Assembly (NCBI RefSeq): GCF_003585765.1
Contig: NZ_CP021235.1
Coordinates: forward strand, 3,348,001 to 3,412,000
DNA length: 64,000 bases
From: Pontibacter actiniarum
GTDB lineage: Bacteria; Bacteroidota; Bacteroidia; Cytophagales; Hymenobacteraceae
Direction of reading: 5' to 3'
Shown here: one piece after another, positions 26,630-36,288 of the stretch
How the letters are laid out: each line of letters begins with the position of its first letter
Numbering within the stretch: the first letter of the stretch is position 1
The notes under the pieces: model-generated
The model's input: only the letters and a program-made list of their open reading frames with translations
What the model was told of the DNA's origin: nothing
The model's database searches: none
Made by a program: the position numbers and the translations under genes

Positions 26630-27238
26630 ATGGGAAAAATACTTTTAACTTCGATGATGGTGTTGGCATGGGGCGTGGCTGCCCAGGCGCAGACTTTTGT
26701 GGCTGGCGTAAAGGCAGGGGCAAGCTCCTCGCACGTAAAGCTGCGCGACCTGCAGAACGACCCGTTACAGTACGCGAAGGCAGATAAAATCACGGGCTAT
26801 CACGTGGGCGCCTTTGCCCGCCTGCAGGTACTCGGCGTACTGCTGCAGCCGGAGCTCCTGCTCTCCTCCTCCGGCGGGAAAGTGGAGGTAACCGACAGCC
26901 AGAACAGCACAAACCTTTACATAGAGAAGTTCCGCTTTACCCGGATGGATGTGCCCCTACTGCTGGGCTACAACTTCCTGAAAGTGGCGCGGGTACAGGC
27001 CGGGCCGGTAGCCTCTACCCTGCTGAGTGCCAAGCAGGACGGCCACGACATAGAGGACTATTTTGCTAACTCCGACTGGGGCTACCAGGCGGGCGTGGGG
27101 GTAGATATCTGGAACCTGACCCTGGATGTGCGCTATGAGCACATCAACCGCAAGTATACCAACACCTCGCAGCAAAGCAGCGGGAAGGTAAAAAACGAGC
27201 AGCTTCTGGTGAGCCTTGGCTTTAAGCTGCTCAAATAA
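26630..27238 (+). CDS. Outer membrane beta-barrel protein (PorT/OmpW-like)
   Basis: 202 residues. Signal peptide (ILLTSMMVLAWGVAAQAQ), then a beta-barrel pattern with alternating hydrophobic strands and a terminal strand ending QLLVSLGFKLLK, typical of PorT-family or OMP_b-brl_2 proteins in Bacteroidota. Strands FVAGVKAGASSS, GYHVGAFARLQVLGVLLQPELLL and WNLTLDVRYEHIN show the repeat. Specific role unknown. The long leader with a hairpin may regulate it. Confidence 0.82.
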   Translation: MGKILLTSMMVLAWGVAAQAQTFVAGVKAGASSSHVKLRDLQNDPLQYAKADKITGYHVGAFARLQVLGVLLQPELLLSSSGGKVEVTDSQNSTNLYIEKFRFTRMDVPLLLGYNFLKVARVQAGPVASTLLSAKQDGHDIEDYFANSDWGYQAGVGVDIWNLTLDVRYEHINRKYTNTSQQSSGKVKNEQLLVSLGFKLLK

Positions 27239-27241
27239 CAG

Positions 27242-27278
27242 AAAAGCCGCAGGAACGAATGCTCCTGCGGCTTTTTAT
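27242..27278. terminator. Bidirectional terminator
   Basis: Thirteen-base perfect stem AAAAGCCGCAGGA / TCCTGCGGCTTTT, loop 8 bases, then a T tract merging with an octamer copy at 27275-27282. It separates convergent genes. Confidence 0.92.
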
Positions 27279-27296
27279 ACTTCCGAATTGTAGTGC

Positions 27297-28823
27297 TTAC
27301 GGCATGTACAGGTTTGCACCAGGGCCGATCGGCAGGTCGAGCAAGATCCAGATAATGAACAGCACAATCCAGCCAATCAAGAAAGCCACAGAGTACGGCA
27401 GCATGGTAGAGATAACCGTACCGATGCCCGCCTTTTTATCATACCGCTGTATAAAGGCCACGATCAGCGCGAAGTAGGACATCATCGGCGAAATGATGTT
27501 CGTAACGCTGTCGCCGATGCGGTAAGCCACCTGCGTAAACTCCGGCGTGTAGCCCAACAGCATAAACATAGGTATAAACACCGGCGCCATAATCGCCCAT
27601 TTGGCAGAAGCCGAACCCATCACCATGTTGATAGAGGCTGCCACCAGTATAAACATGATCATCAGCGGGATACCGCTCAGGCCAAGGGTTTTCAGGGCAT
27701 CCGCCCCGTTAATGGCAAGTATAAGGCCCAGGTTGGTCCAGTTAAAGTATGCTACGAACTGGGCCGCAAAGAACACGAGCACGATGTAGGAGCCCAGCGT
27801 TTCCATAGACTTGGCCATGCCGCGCATCACGTCGCTGTCGTTCTTAATGGTTCTGGCCCCAATGCCGTAGGCGATGCCCGCCACACCTGCCAGAAGAAAG
27901 ATGAAAGCCACAATACCCGACATAAACGGCGAGTGCAGAATCTCATTCGTTTCCGGGTCGCGGAGGTAGCCGTACTCCGGAATCAGGCCGCCAAGTATAA
28001 ACGCCACCATCAGCAGGATGGCAATGGTTGCGTACAGCAGGCCACGCTTCTCCTGGGCGTTCAGGCGGTCGATGCTCTGCGGCTTCTCCTCTCCCTCGTA
28101 CTCTCCCAGCCTTGGGATCACCACCCGCTCCGTTACCCAGGTGCCCAGGGCCGCAATCAGAAAGGTAGACACAAACATGAAGTAATAGTTCGCCGCAGGG
28201 TTTACGGCATAGGCCGGATCTATGATCCGGGCCGCCTCCGTAGACAGGCCCGCCAAAAGCGGATCGACGGTGCCGAGCAGCAGGTTAGCGCTGTAGCCGC
28301 CAGAGACACCGGCAAAAGCCGCTGCCAGGCCAGCCAGCGGGTGCCGGCCCGCCGCCAGGAAGATAACTGCCGCCAAAGGCACCAGCAGCACATAGCCTAC
28401 CTCAGAGGCCGTGTTGGAGATAACGCCCGCAAAAACGATCACAAAGGTGAGCAGGCGCTTTGGCGACGACAGCACCACCAGGCGCAGCACGGCCCCGATC
28501 AGCCCTGTGCCCTCCGCAATACCGATACCGAGCAACGACACCAGCACCGTGCCCAGCGGCGCGAAGCCGGTAAAGTTGGTCACCATGCGGGTCAGGATCA
28601 TGTGAAGGCCTTCAGTGGAAAGCAGGTTGAAGGGCGTTACCGTCTCGCCTGTGCCAGGGTGCGTTACGGCCATATCGAACTGGCTGGCCACCCACGACAG
28701 GAGAACGACCAGCAGGGCGAACCCGGCAAATAGTGTAGCAGGGTGCGGCAGGGCATTACCAATGCGCTCCACCACCGACAGGAACTTGTCCACGCCGGAT
28801 TTCTTTTGTTGTACTTCGGCCAT
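27297..28823 (-). CDS. AbgT family transporter
   Basis: 508-residue inner-membrane protein with about a dozen hydrophobic helices, member of the AbgT family whose named member takes up p-aminobenzoyl-glutamate and whose relatives export sulphonamides. [38 protein letters not shown] and [19 protein letters not shown] are family segments. The start [15 protein letters not shown] at 28823 is preferred because the upstream frame is basic and Arg/Pro-rich without protein character. The substrate cannot be read from sequence. It converges with the barrel-protein gene. Confidence 0.88.
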   Translation of the reverse strand: MAEVQQKKSGVDKFLSVVERIGNALPHPATLFAGFALLVVLLSWVASQFDMAVTHPGTGETVTPFNLLSTEGLHMILTRMVTNFTGFAPLGTVLVSLLGIGIAEGTGLIGAVLRLVVLSSPKRLLTFVIVFAGVISNTASEVGYVLLVPLAAVIFLAAGRHPLAGLAAAFAGVSGGYSANLLLGTVDPLLAGLSTEAARIIDPAYAVNPAANYYFMFVSTFLIAALGTWVTERVVIPRLGEYEGEEKPQSIDRLNAQEKRGLLYATIAILLMVAFILGGLIPEYGYLRDPETNEILHSPFMSGIVAFIFLLAGVAGIAYGIGARTIKNDSDVMRGMAKSMETLGSYIVLVFFAAQFVAYFNWTNLGLILAINGADALKTLGLSGIPLMIMFILVAASINMVMGSASAKWAIMAPVFIPMFMLLGYTPEFTQVAYRIGDSVTNIISPMMSYFALIVAFIQRYDKKAGIGTVISTMLPYSVAFLIGWIVLFIIWILLDLPIGPGANLYMP

Positions 28824-29018
28824 ATAAAGGTTAGGTTGATTGCTACGCTCAGCGGTGCGCTTCGGGTGGGGCAGGCGGCAGCGTACAGCACGCCCTTCCT
28901 CTTTGCCCTGCACTACCCGCGCCCTGAAAGCGGTGTCCGAAGTTGGCTAAAAAACGCCATGTTCGCAAATTTACCCTAAAACCCATACCTTAGCGTACAG
29001 TCAAAAACCAGCATACCA

Positions 29019-29912
29019 ATGATTCCTGCACTTCGCCCCGGCGATAAAATCGCCATCGTTGCCACTGCCCGTAAAATCAGCTTCCCTGAAATAGAGATGG
29101 CCGTCCGGACTTTTGAGAGTTGGGGGCTGCAGGTAGTGCTGGGGCAAACGATAGGCGCCAGCTATAACTATTTTGCCGGCGACGATGCCCTGCGCCTGCA
29201 GGACCTGCAGCAGATGCTGGACGACGAAAGTATAAAGGCGATCGTTTGCGCCCGCGGAGGCTACGGCACCACCCGCATTATCGACCAGGTGGACTTCACT
29301 AAATTTCAGAAGCAACCTAAATGGCTCGTCGGCTTTAGCGATGTAACAGCCCTGCACAGCCACATCCACAACCTCGGCATCGAAAGCATACACGGCATCA
29401 TGCCGCTGCTCTTCCCCAAGGAGGGTGCAGCAGCCTCTATCGAAACACTCCGCGGCGCCCTGTTCGGCGAGGAGCTCACCTACACAGCCGCGCCCCATCC
29501 GTTTAACCGCACGGGCACTGCCACCGGGCAGTTGGTAGGCGGCAACCTGTCGATGCTGCACACCCTCACCGGCACCCGCTCCGATAGCAGCACGGAGGGC
29601 AAAATCCTGTTTCTGGAGGACCTGTGCGAGTACCTCTACCACGTAGACCGCATGATGGTGCACCTTGACCGCAGCGGCAAACTTGCGAACCTGGCCGGGC
29701 TCATCATCGGCGATATGAGCGACATGAACGACACACCGGTTTCCTTTGTCAAGAACGCCTATGAGATCATACTGGAGCACTCCGGCAAGTACAACTACCC
29801 GGTGTGCTACGGCTTCCCGGTAGGCCACGAGCCACTAAACCTGGCACTGATCTGCGGGCGCGAGGCCAAGCTGGAGGTGCGTGAGGAGGGAGCTACACTT
29901 TTTTACCTGTAA
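29019..29912 (+). CDS. LD-carboxypeptidase (peptidase S66)
   Basis: 297 residues, cytoplasmic muramoyl-tetrapeptide carboxypeptidase-like enzyme that removes the terminal D-Ala in cell-wall recycling. The catalytic serine lies in GFSDVTALH (residue ~110), the glutamate in ILFLEDL (~205) and the histidine in GHEPLNLAL (~272). RPGDKIAIVATARKI at the N-terminus and CARGGYGTTRI are the other markers. Usual length. The MutS-like gene starts 64 bases later on the same strand. Confidence 0.93.
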   Translation: MIPALRPGDKIAIVATARKISFPEIEMAVRTFESWGLQVVLGQTIGASYNYFAGDDALRLQDLQQMLDDESIKAIVCARGGYGTTRIIDQVDFTKFQKQPKWLVGFSDVTALHSHIHNLGIESIHGIMPLLFPKEGAAASIETLRGALFGEELTYTAAPHPFNRTGTATGQLVGGNLSMLHTLTGTRSDSSTEGKILFLEDLCEYLYHVDRMMVHLDRSGKLANLAGLIIGDMSDMNDTPVSFVKNAYEIILEHSGKYNYPVCYGFPVGHEPLNLALICGREAKLEVREEGATLFYL

Positions 29913-29976
29913 GCTGCAGCCTCTTTCAGTCTACAAAACAAAGCAGCCAGATGGCCAAACGCGGGTGGTTTAAAGC

Positions 29977-31647
29977 ATGTATATGAGCTTTCTTTGGATT
30001 TTACTTCCTGCCCTTGCTTTGCTGTCCCTGCTAGCGTTCTTTTTACGTTACCGGGGCAAGGCAAAAAAGCAACAGGCGGAGCAAGAGATCAGCGCTGGCT
30101 GGGCAAAACCCAAGGAAGGGCAGTACTTCAACTTTCACCTGATAGGCCGGTACTTTAAGAACAGAACAAGGCTGGGGGCGGGCTACTTTCAGATCATCTC
30201 GCACCAGATAAGCGAAGATTTGTACCTGGATGAAGTGTTTAAGTACATTGACAGAACCACCTCCAGGATCGGGCAGCAGTACCTGTACTATAAACTCCGG
30301 GCAGTGGACAGCGATATCGAAAAACTGAAGCGGTTTGACAGGCTGGTAAAGGCCTTTCTGCAGCATGATGCGCAGCGCACCCAGTGCCAGCTTCTGCTGA
30401 AGCCCCTGGAGAAAGGCGACTCCTACTACTTTGAGGAAATGCTCCACGGCGAGCCGGTGCAGGCCCCGAAATGGCTGCCGCTAGTCTATGTGCTTTCTTT
30501 CGCTGTGCTGGCACTCGCCGTACTTGCCTTTGCTTTCCCCGGCCTGCTGCTCTTTCTGCTGCCCCTGTTTATCGTTAACCTGCTAGTGCACTACTGGAAC
30601 AAAGAGAACATTAACTACTACCTTATTGCCCTAAGCGAGTTTGACAAGGCTTACACGGCAGCTGGAAAACTACAGGAGCAAACCATAGTAAAGGAGCATG
30701 GTGCCAGCAGCGACTTTTTGCAGGCGCTTACACCGCTAAAGAAAAAGATGAGGTGGGTAAACTTCAGCAGCCAGTTCGAGAGCGACAGCACCTCCATATT
30801 CTATGCGCTGTTCGAGCTCCTCAAAATAGCTTTTAACCTGGAGATACTCTTCTTCTTTAGCCTGACGAGAAGTATAAAAGCAAAAGCGGCCCCACTTAAT
30901 GAGCTGTTTGTGTTTATCGGGCAGCTGGATGCGGCCATCTCTACGGCCTCGCTGCGGGCGGGCCTGCCGGTGTGCTGCACGCCAACGTTCTGCCCTCCCA
31001 AGCAGCTCAACGTGAGCGGCCTCAGGCACCCGCTTCTCAAGGACTGCATCCCGAACGATTTACGGCTTTCCCGGAAGAGCCTGCTACTGACGGGCTCAAA
31101 CATGTCCGGCAAAACGACCTTTATCAGGGCGGTCGGGTTAAACATGCTCTTAGCCCAGACGCTCTACTGCTGCACGGCCGAACGCTTTGAGGCCCCTTTC
31201 TCGAAGATTCATACTTCCATCAACATAACGGATGACCTGCTTTCGGAGAAGAGTTATTATTTTGAGGAGGTGACAACGATCAAAGCCTTCCTGGAGTGCT
31301 CCCAGCAAACCGAGCCGGCCCTCTTTATCCTCGACGAAATATTTAAAGGCACTAACACCGTGGAGCGCATCGCGGGCGGAAAGGCTATTCTGTCGTACCT
31401 GGCCAAGGGCAACCATCTGGTGCTGGTGTCGACGCACGATACAGAGCTGACAGCGTTGCTAACGGAGGAGTTTGCCCTGCATCACTTCTCAGAGTCAGTG
31501 CAGGGGACAGCGCTTTTGTTCGACCACAAGATCAAGCCGGGCCCGCTTACCACCAGAAACGCCATCAAAATTCTGGAGATGAGCCACTACCCCGAAGAGA
31601 TCATAGCCGAGGCAAACCGCGTTATTGGTGCAATGGAAAGAGGGTAG
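29977..31647 (+). CDS. Membrane-anchored MutS family protein
   Basis: 556 residues. An N-terminal membrane helix (LWILLPALALLSLLAFFLRY) and a further pair of helices near 167-205 surround the central region; the C-terminal half is a MutS ATPase domain with Walker A GSNMSGKTT (near residue 374), Walker B ALFILDEIFKGTN and a following STHDTEL. It lacks the MutS mismatch-recognition domains, so it is not classical repair MutS. Comparable membrane proteins are common in Bacteroidota and have no established role. Starts at either 29977 or 29983. Convergent with the nth gene 18 bases away. Confidence 0.85.
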   Translation: MYMSFLWILLPALALLSLLAFFLRYRGKAKKQQAEQEISAGWAKPKEGQYFNFHLIGRYFKNRTRLGAGYFQIISHQISEDLYLDEVFKYIDRTTSRIGQQYLYYKLRAVDSDIEKLKRFDRLVKAFLQHDAQRTQCQLLLKPLEKGDSYYFEEMLHGEPVQAPKWLPLVYVLSFAVLALAVLAFAFPGLLLFLLPLFIVNLLVHYWNKENINYYLIALSEFDKAYTAAGKLQEQTIVKEHGASSDFLQALTPLKKKMRWVNFSSQFESDSTSIFYALFELLKIAFNLEILFFFSLTRSIKAKAAPLNELFVFIGQLDAAISTASLRAGLPVCCTPTFCPPKQLNVSGLRHPLLKDCIPNDLRLSRKSLLLTGSNMSGKTTFIRAVGLNMLLAQTLYCCTAERFEAPFSKIHTSINITDDLLSEKSYYFEEVTTIKAFLECSQQTEPALFILDEIFKGTNTVERIAGGKAILSYLAKGNHLVLVSTHDTELTALLTEEFALHHFSESVQGTALLFDHKIKPGPLTTRNAIKILEMSHYPEEIIAEANRVIGAMERG

Positions 31648-31665
31648 CCGCAAGCGGCACTTCTT

Positions 31666-32373
31666 TTATGTGGCCTTGTCTATACCCTTCTCCCGCACAT
31701 CCTGGTAATAGTTACAGATGCTGTTGAGCACACACTGCGCGCATTTGGGGCTGTAGAAGGTGCAGATGCGCTGCCCGTGGCGCAGCATGTGGATGTGGAA
31801 GTTGTAAAGCTCGACGGGCTCCCGGGGCAGCATCTCCAGCAGCAGGCCGTGTGCCTTGCCTGCCGTCACCTCTGCCCCCAGCAGCCCTACCCGCTGGCTT
31901 ATCCGCAGCACGTGCGTGTCCACGGGCATCACCGGCTTTTTAAAGTTGAAAAGCAGCAGCAGTGTGGCTGTCTTCAGGCCGACACCCGGGAGCTTTGTGA
32001 GCCAGTCCACGGCCTCTTCCACGGGCATGTCGGCCAGAAAGTCGATGCTGACCTCTCCCCGCTCCTCTTTAATGATCCGCAGCGTTTCCTGTATCTGCGG
32101 CACCTTCTGCCCCGGGTAGCGTGTGGTTGCGATAGCATCTACCAGTTCCTCGAAAGGGGCATTCATCACCCCCTCCCAATCCCCAAAGCGCTCCAGCATG
32201 GTGTAGTAGGCTTTCTCCTCGTCTTTATGGTTGGTGCGGTGCGAGAGCATGGTGGAGATGAGCTCGTGCATGGGCTCCCGCCTGCTCTCCAGTTTCAGGC
32301 GCTCATAGGCTTGGTTTAGCAGCTCGTGGGTCAGCAGCGCTTTCTCCTTCGCAGGCAGTTCATGGGCATCCAT
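31666..32373 (-). CDS. nth: Endonuclease III-like DNA glycosylase
   Basis: 235 residues, helix-hairpin-helix DNA repair enzyme that removes oxidised pyrimidines and cleaves the strand. LPGVGLKTATLLL supplies the catalytic lysine, PVDTHVLRIS the catalytic aspartate, and C-x6-C-x2-C-x5-C (CTFYSPKCAQCVLNSIC) the 4Fe-4S cluster. ATG at 32373 (MDAHEL) is taken over the TTG at 32412, since the extra residues lack family similarity. Usual length for this group, somewhat longer than E. coli Nth at the N-terminus. Divergent from the MBL gene. Confidence 0.9.
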   Translation of the reverse strand: MDAHELPAKEKALLTHELLNQAYERLKLESRREPMHELISTMLSHRTNHKDEEKAYYTMLERFGDWEGVMNAPFEELVDAIATTRYPGQKVPQIQETLRIIKEERGEVSIDFLADMPVEEAVDWLTKLPGVGLKTATLLLLFNFKKPVMPVDTHVLRISQRVGLLGAEVTAGKAHGLLLEMLPREPVELYNFHIHMLRHGQRICTFYSPKCAQCVLNSICNYYQDVREKGIDKAT

Positions 32374-32568
32374 AGGCTTTGCTTTCGTCAGGTTTATCTC
32401 TACGGTGCACAAAAGGGTTCTGTTAGCGCGCCCGGTTCCACAACGGAAGGGGCAAAACCGCTGTTTAAACTAAGAATATGAAGCTCCAGCGCTTTCCAGA
32501 CAACTATTTTATCTGTATAACGCTATACTTTTTGTTATAACGCTTAGCTGTTGCTTGCTCACAAGTTT

Positions 32569-33261
32569 ATGAAGATTAAGTTTTTAGGTACCGGCGGTGC
32601 TTTCGACACCGACTATCTCAACTCTGCGGCGCTGCTGGAGTTCAGAGGCATGAACCTGCTGCTCGACTGCGGCTTTACCGTTTTCCCCGCGCTTATGCGA
32701 AAGAACCTGGTGCAGAAAGTAGACCACATCCTTCTCACGCACCTGCACAACGACCACAGCGGCAGCCTGGCAAACCTGCTGCTGTACAAAAGCATCGTGG
32801 AGCAGTCTCCAAAACCGGTCATACTTTACCCTTCTGAGCAGTTTAAGCAGCAGCTGTTTAAGTTTCTGGAGATACAGGTGAAAGACCCTGAAAAGTACGC
32901 CGAGTTCGTGCCACTGGAGCAGTTCGAGGGCATTTCCTGCATAGACACCTACGGGCAGCACTCGGAAGGCATGCAGACCTACGCCTACATCTTCGACAAC
33001 GACACCATGCGCATCGCTTACTCCGGCGATCTGGCCCGCCCGGAAGCGCTCTTTGACCGGCTCGCGAAAATGGCAGAGAAAAAGACCTGCGTCTTCCACG
33101 ACATCACCTTTAACCCAGAGAACAAGGGCCACACGTACTATAAAAAACTGCTGCCGTACATGAACGGGGTGGAGATTTTCGGCTATCACTGCGACCCCAC
33201 CCGCAACCCTTCCGACAACCCCATCCGGCTGGTGTTTTACCAGCATGAGTTCTTAGCCTAG
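32569..33261 (+). CDS. MBL-fold metallo-hydrolase
   Basis: 230-residue metallo-beta-lactamase-fold protein. LGTGGAFD at the N-terminus, the metal motif THLHNDHSG (near residue 62), and GDLARPEALF and GYHCD in the C-terminal part provide the ligands. Related proteins are tRNase Z-like or phosphodiesterases; this one has no exosite arm, so substrate is unknown. Starts at the ATG at 32569 rather than 32551 because MKIKFLGTGGAF is the typical opening. Followed by the DUF2238 gene on the same strand. Confidence 0.85.
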   Translation: MKIKFLGTGGAFDTDYLNSAALLEFRGMNLLLDCGFTVFPALMRKNLVQKVDHILLTHLHNDHSGSLANLLLYKSIVEQSPKPVILYPSEQFKQQLFKFLEIQVKDPEKYAEFVPLEQFEGISCIDTYGQHSEGMQTYAYIFDNDTMRIAYSGDLARPEALFDRLAKMAEKKTCVFHDITFNPENKGHTYYKKLLPYMNGVEIFGYHCDPTRNPSDNPIRLVFYQHEFLA

Positions 33262-33366
33262 GCAGGGCTTATACTTTAGCCACAGACAGTTCTAAAACCT
33301 TTGCCGGTATTCGGAGTTTTAGGAGCGGACCAAAACCTTCTTGCTCTAAGCTCGAGGCACGCAACC

Positions 33367-34002
33367 ATGACCGCCACACCCAACGCCCAAAAGCCGTACC
33401 TGAAACAGCCGTTACACATCACGTACAGTGTGCTGTTTCTGGCGTTCTGGGGCTATACAGGCCTTACCACCCCCGACCTGGAGAACTGGCTGCTGGAAAG
33501 CACGCTAACGCTTTCGCTCCTTATTTTCCTGGTCGCCTTTTATAACATCTTCCGCTTCTCGGACACCAGCTATACTTTAATCTTCCTGTTCCTGCTACTG
33601 CACGTGTACGGCAGCCAGTACCAGTATGCCGATAACCCCTTTGGCGAGTGGCTAAAGGACCGGTACCACCTGGAGCGCAACCACTACGACCGCTTTGTGC
33701 ACTTTGGCTTCGGTTTGCTGCTGGCATTCCCGATGCATGAGGTGCTGGCCTATGGCTTTAAGGTAAGCCGTTTCCTGAGTTACCTGCTGCCCGTGGAGTT
33801 TACCCTTTCGCTCAGCGCGCTGTATGAACTGGTGGAGTGGATTGTGGCCGAGTGGGTCTACGGGGGAGGGGAGCAGGGAATGGATTTCCTGGGGATGCAG
33901 GGCGATATTTGGGATGCACAGAAGGATATGGCCCTGGCGTTTACCGGTGCCTTTGCGGTGATGGCCGCAGCGCTTTTGCTGAGGAGGTGGAGGCAAAAGT
34001 AG
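33367..34002 (+). CDS. DUF2238 (YjdF-like) membrane protein
   Basis: 211-residue inner-membrane protein with about six helices. RFVHFGFGLLLAFP and ALYELVEWIVAEWVYGG with DFLGMQGDIWDAQKDMALA are hallmarks of the DUF2238 family, whose function is unknown. The ATG at 33367 (MTATPNAQKPYL) is preferred to the upstream frame starting 33301. The 318-base gap that follows has only a terminator for the opposite gene and nothing else evident. Confidence 0.85.
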   Translation: MTATPNAQKPYLKQPLHITYSVLFLAFWGYTGLTTPDLENWLLESTLTLSLLIFLVAFYNIFRFSDTSYTLIFLFLLLHVYGSQYQYADNPFGEWLKDRYHLERNHYDRFVHFGFGLLLAFPMHEVLAYGFKVSRFLSYLLPVEFTLSLSALYELVEWIVAEWVYGGGEQGMDFLGMQGDIWDAQKDMALAFTGAFAVMAAALLLRRWRQK

Positions 34003-34246
34003 CTCTGGTGGTATGTACGGCACTCCTCTTGCCAAGAGCTCCAACGCAACACCACAGCCGAAAGCGCTCCTCCGCAAAGAAGGCCTTTCCCTAACGTGCC
34101 TGAGCAGAAGCCCGAAAGGCACAGCACAGATCGCCAGGGCAGCGCCGGTTAAGGCAGCAAGAGCACCGGGTGTCTACCAGGCCAACAGGCACACGCCTGC
34201 ATAAGAAAGCCAAAGTTACCGCCCTACACCAACCGGCAGTACCCAC

Positions 34247-34278
34247 AAAAAAACCAGCCGCACCCCCGTGCGGCTGGT
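34247..34278 (-). terminator. Terminator of the first OmpA-like gene
   Basis: Stem ACCAGCCGCAC / GTGCGGCTGGT at 34253-34278; on the minus strand it is followed by TTTTTTTG. The remaining part of the 34003-34320 gap shows nothing else. Confidence 0.9.
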
Positions 34279-34320
34279 AAAAATCACCAATTATCCAATC
34301 AATCTACTACTACTAAACTT

Positions 34321-35007
34321 TTATAGATCTCCGCGCTCTGCGGCTTTCTTCATTTTTTCGTTGGCGTAGATGGCAATCTCTACGCGGCGGTTTTGTCTGC
34401 GGCCTTCCGCTGTGCTGTTATCCGCCACAGGCTGATCATCAGCATACCCCATTGTGCTCATACGGCTGCGATCCACGCCCATAGAGGCCAAGTAATCGGC
34501 AACAGACTGTGCACGGCGCTCAGACAGCGGCTGGTTGATCTGACGGGAGCCGGTGTTGTCTGTGTGGCCCTCGATCAGGATGTTGGTATCCGGGTACTTC
34601 TTCAGGGTCTGCGCCAGCTGCGAAATCTCTGTTTTCGCGTTTGCCTGCAGCTCCGCAGAGTTAATAGGGTAGAGAATACCGGAGTCGAACGTAATTTTGA
34701 TACCTTCTCCCACACGCTCTACGTTAGCGCCTTCCAGGTCGCGGCGAAGTTCCTCGGCCTGCTTGTCCATGCGGCGGCCGATCACAGCACCTGCCGTACC
34801 GCCCACAGCTGCACCTATAATGGCGCCAGCGGCTGTGTTACCGGCTATTTTACCTACTACACCCCCTACCACGGCACCGGAACCGGCACCAATAATGCCG
34901 CCTTTGGCTGTTTTACTCATGCCGCCGCCATTCTGGGAGCTGGCACATGAGGAAAGGAACACTGCGATAAGGGCAATTATGGATAGACTTATTCTAAAAT
35001 TCTTCAT
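34321..35007 (-). CDS. OmpA family lipoprotein, copy 1
   Basis: 228 residues. A lipoprotein signal (IIALIAVFLSSCASS), a glycine-zipper segment (GGIIGAGSGAVVGGVVGK, repeated GxxxG) and a C-terminal OmpA peptidoglycan-binding domain with GHTDNTGSRQIN and RRQNRRVEI. Expected to tie the outer membrane to the wall. The start at 35007 is set by the lipobox. Its neighbour upstream is a close paralogue, so tandem duplication is likely. Terminator on its 3' side. Confidence 0.92.
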   Translation of the reverse strand: MKNFRISLSIIALIAVFLSSCASSQNGGGMSKTAKGGIIGAGSGAVVGGVVGKIAGNTAAGAIIGAAVGGTAGAVIGRRMDKQAEELRRDLEGANVERVGEGIKITFDSGILYPINSAELQANAKTEISQLAQTLKKYPDTNILIEGHTDNTGSRQINQPLSERRAQSVADYLASMGVDRSRMSTMGYADDQPVADNSTAEGRRQNRRVEIAIYANEKMKKAAERGDL

Positions 35008-35261
35008 AGTTCTCGTTTTTAAATCTTCTTTTAAGGAATCCGAAGATTCTGACACTTGTACTCCATATATTGCGCAAATGTTATATTAAATTCCCTACAA
35101 CATTTTGCACTGGCTTCATGCCACATCTCCAGACCCGCACTAATACCTGATCACAAGCATCTTACACTTAAGCCTAAGTATAAAACACATTAATTTTTAA
35201 GTATAAACGACATTCTCCGGATCGAGTTATAAAAGTGCCCCTATCTGTTTAAAAGGCCCCA

Positions 35262-35300
35262 AAAACAGCAGCGCCTGCCCCTTTGCAGAGGCAGGCGCTG
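35262..35300 (-). terminator. Terminator of the second OmpA-like gene
   Basis: Perfect stem CAGCGCCTGCC / GGCAGGCGCTG (35269-35279 / 35290-35300). Read on the minus strand it is followed by TGTTTTTGGGG. The 35008-35322 gap also holds two octamer copies, at 35176 and 35199. Confidence 0.9.
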
Positions 35301-35322
35301 TAGGCTGTATGTAAAAGGCAGC

Positions 35323-36063
35323 TTATTTCAGTTCACCGTTTTCGGCGGCTTGCTTCAGCTCCTCGTTCGCCACGATAATGATTTCCACGCGGCGGTTTTG
35401 CTTGCGGCCCTCTACCGTGCTGTTGTCAGCGATAGGCTGGTCGTAGCTATAGCCCTTGGCCTGCAGGCGCGAACCGGCCACACCCAGGCTGCGCGCATAG
35501 GAGGCCACCGCCTCGGCGCGGCGCTCAGACAGCTTCTGGTTCAGCTCATAAGAGCCGGTGTTGTCTGTGTGCCCTTCAATGATCACGTTTGTACCCTGGT
35601 AGTCCTGAAGCGTTTTGGCGAGCTTCTGGATGTCCTGCTTGGCAGTGGCGCTTAGTTCGGCAGAGTTAACCGCGAAAAGTATACCTGAGTCAAAGTTTAC
35701 ACGGATGGCTTCGCCCACACGCTCCACATTGGCGTTCTCCATAGACTTCTCCAGCTCCTCGGCCTGCTTGTCCATGCGGCGGCCGATCACGGCGCCGGTA
35801 GCACCACCCACGGCTGCACCCACAATGGCGCCGGCCGCTGTGTTGCCCAGCCTGTTACCTATCAGGCCACCCAACACGGCACCGCCACCGGCACCAATCA
35901 GGCCGCCTTTCGTGGTTTTGGACATGCCCTGCTTTTCACCGGTCTTGGCCTGGGTGGTAGTTTGGGTATTACCTGAGCCAGCCACTGGTGCTGTTGTCTG
36001 GCAAGATGAGAACAGCAAAGTAGCAGCCAGCATAGAGCTCAGGGATAGTTTGATAAATTTCAT
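35323..36063 (-). CDS. OmpA family lipoprotein, copy 2
   Basis: 246 residues, paralogue of the gene just downstream. Lipoprotein signal (MLAATLLFSSCQTT), a Thr/Gln-rich spacer, the same glycine-zipper block (GGLIGAGGGAVLGGLIGN) followed by an identical RRMDKQAEEL, and an OmpA domain with GHTDNTGSYELN and KQNRRVEIII. Role as for copy 1: outer-membrane to peptidoglycan link. Each copy has its own terminator, so the two may be regulated separately. Confidence 0.92.
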   Translation of the reverse strand: MKFIKLSLSSMLAATLLFSSCQTTAPVAGSGNTQTTTQAKTGEKQGMSKTTKGGLIGAGGGAVLGGLIGNRLGNTAAGAIVGAAVGGATGAVIGRRMDKQAEELEKSMENANVERVGEAIRVNFDSGILFAVNSAELSATAKQDIQKLAKTLQDYQGTNVIIEGHTDNTGSYELNQKLSERRAEAVASYARSLGVAGSRLQAKGYSYDQPIADNSTVEGRKQNRRVEIIIVANEELKQAAENGELK

Positions 36064-36231
36064 GGTAGTAGAGTTTGGTAAATGTTTTTAGTTTAAAGTT
36101 GATGTCTCGGGCACGGTTCTTTTTCATGCTTACCACAGCAAACGCAAGTCCTGTGCCAAAACGTATGGCAAGCTCCGTAAAATATTTTAAACTGAATATA
36201 TTTAGGAAAACTATTCTTAGGCCAGGGCAAT

Positions 36232-36267
36232 AAAAAAGCCTGCTGGCTTATGGCAGCAGGCTTTTTT
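36232..36267. terminator. Bidirectional terminator below accD
   Basis: Perfect 14-base stem AAAAAAGCCTGCTG / CAGCAGGCTTTTTT with an 8-base loop. It separates accD from the region upstream of the OmpA genes. Confidence 0.92.
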
Positions 36268-36288
36268 CACTTCATCAGGGCAACGTTT

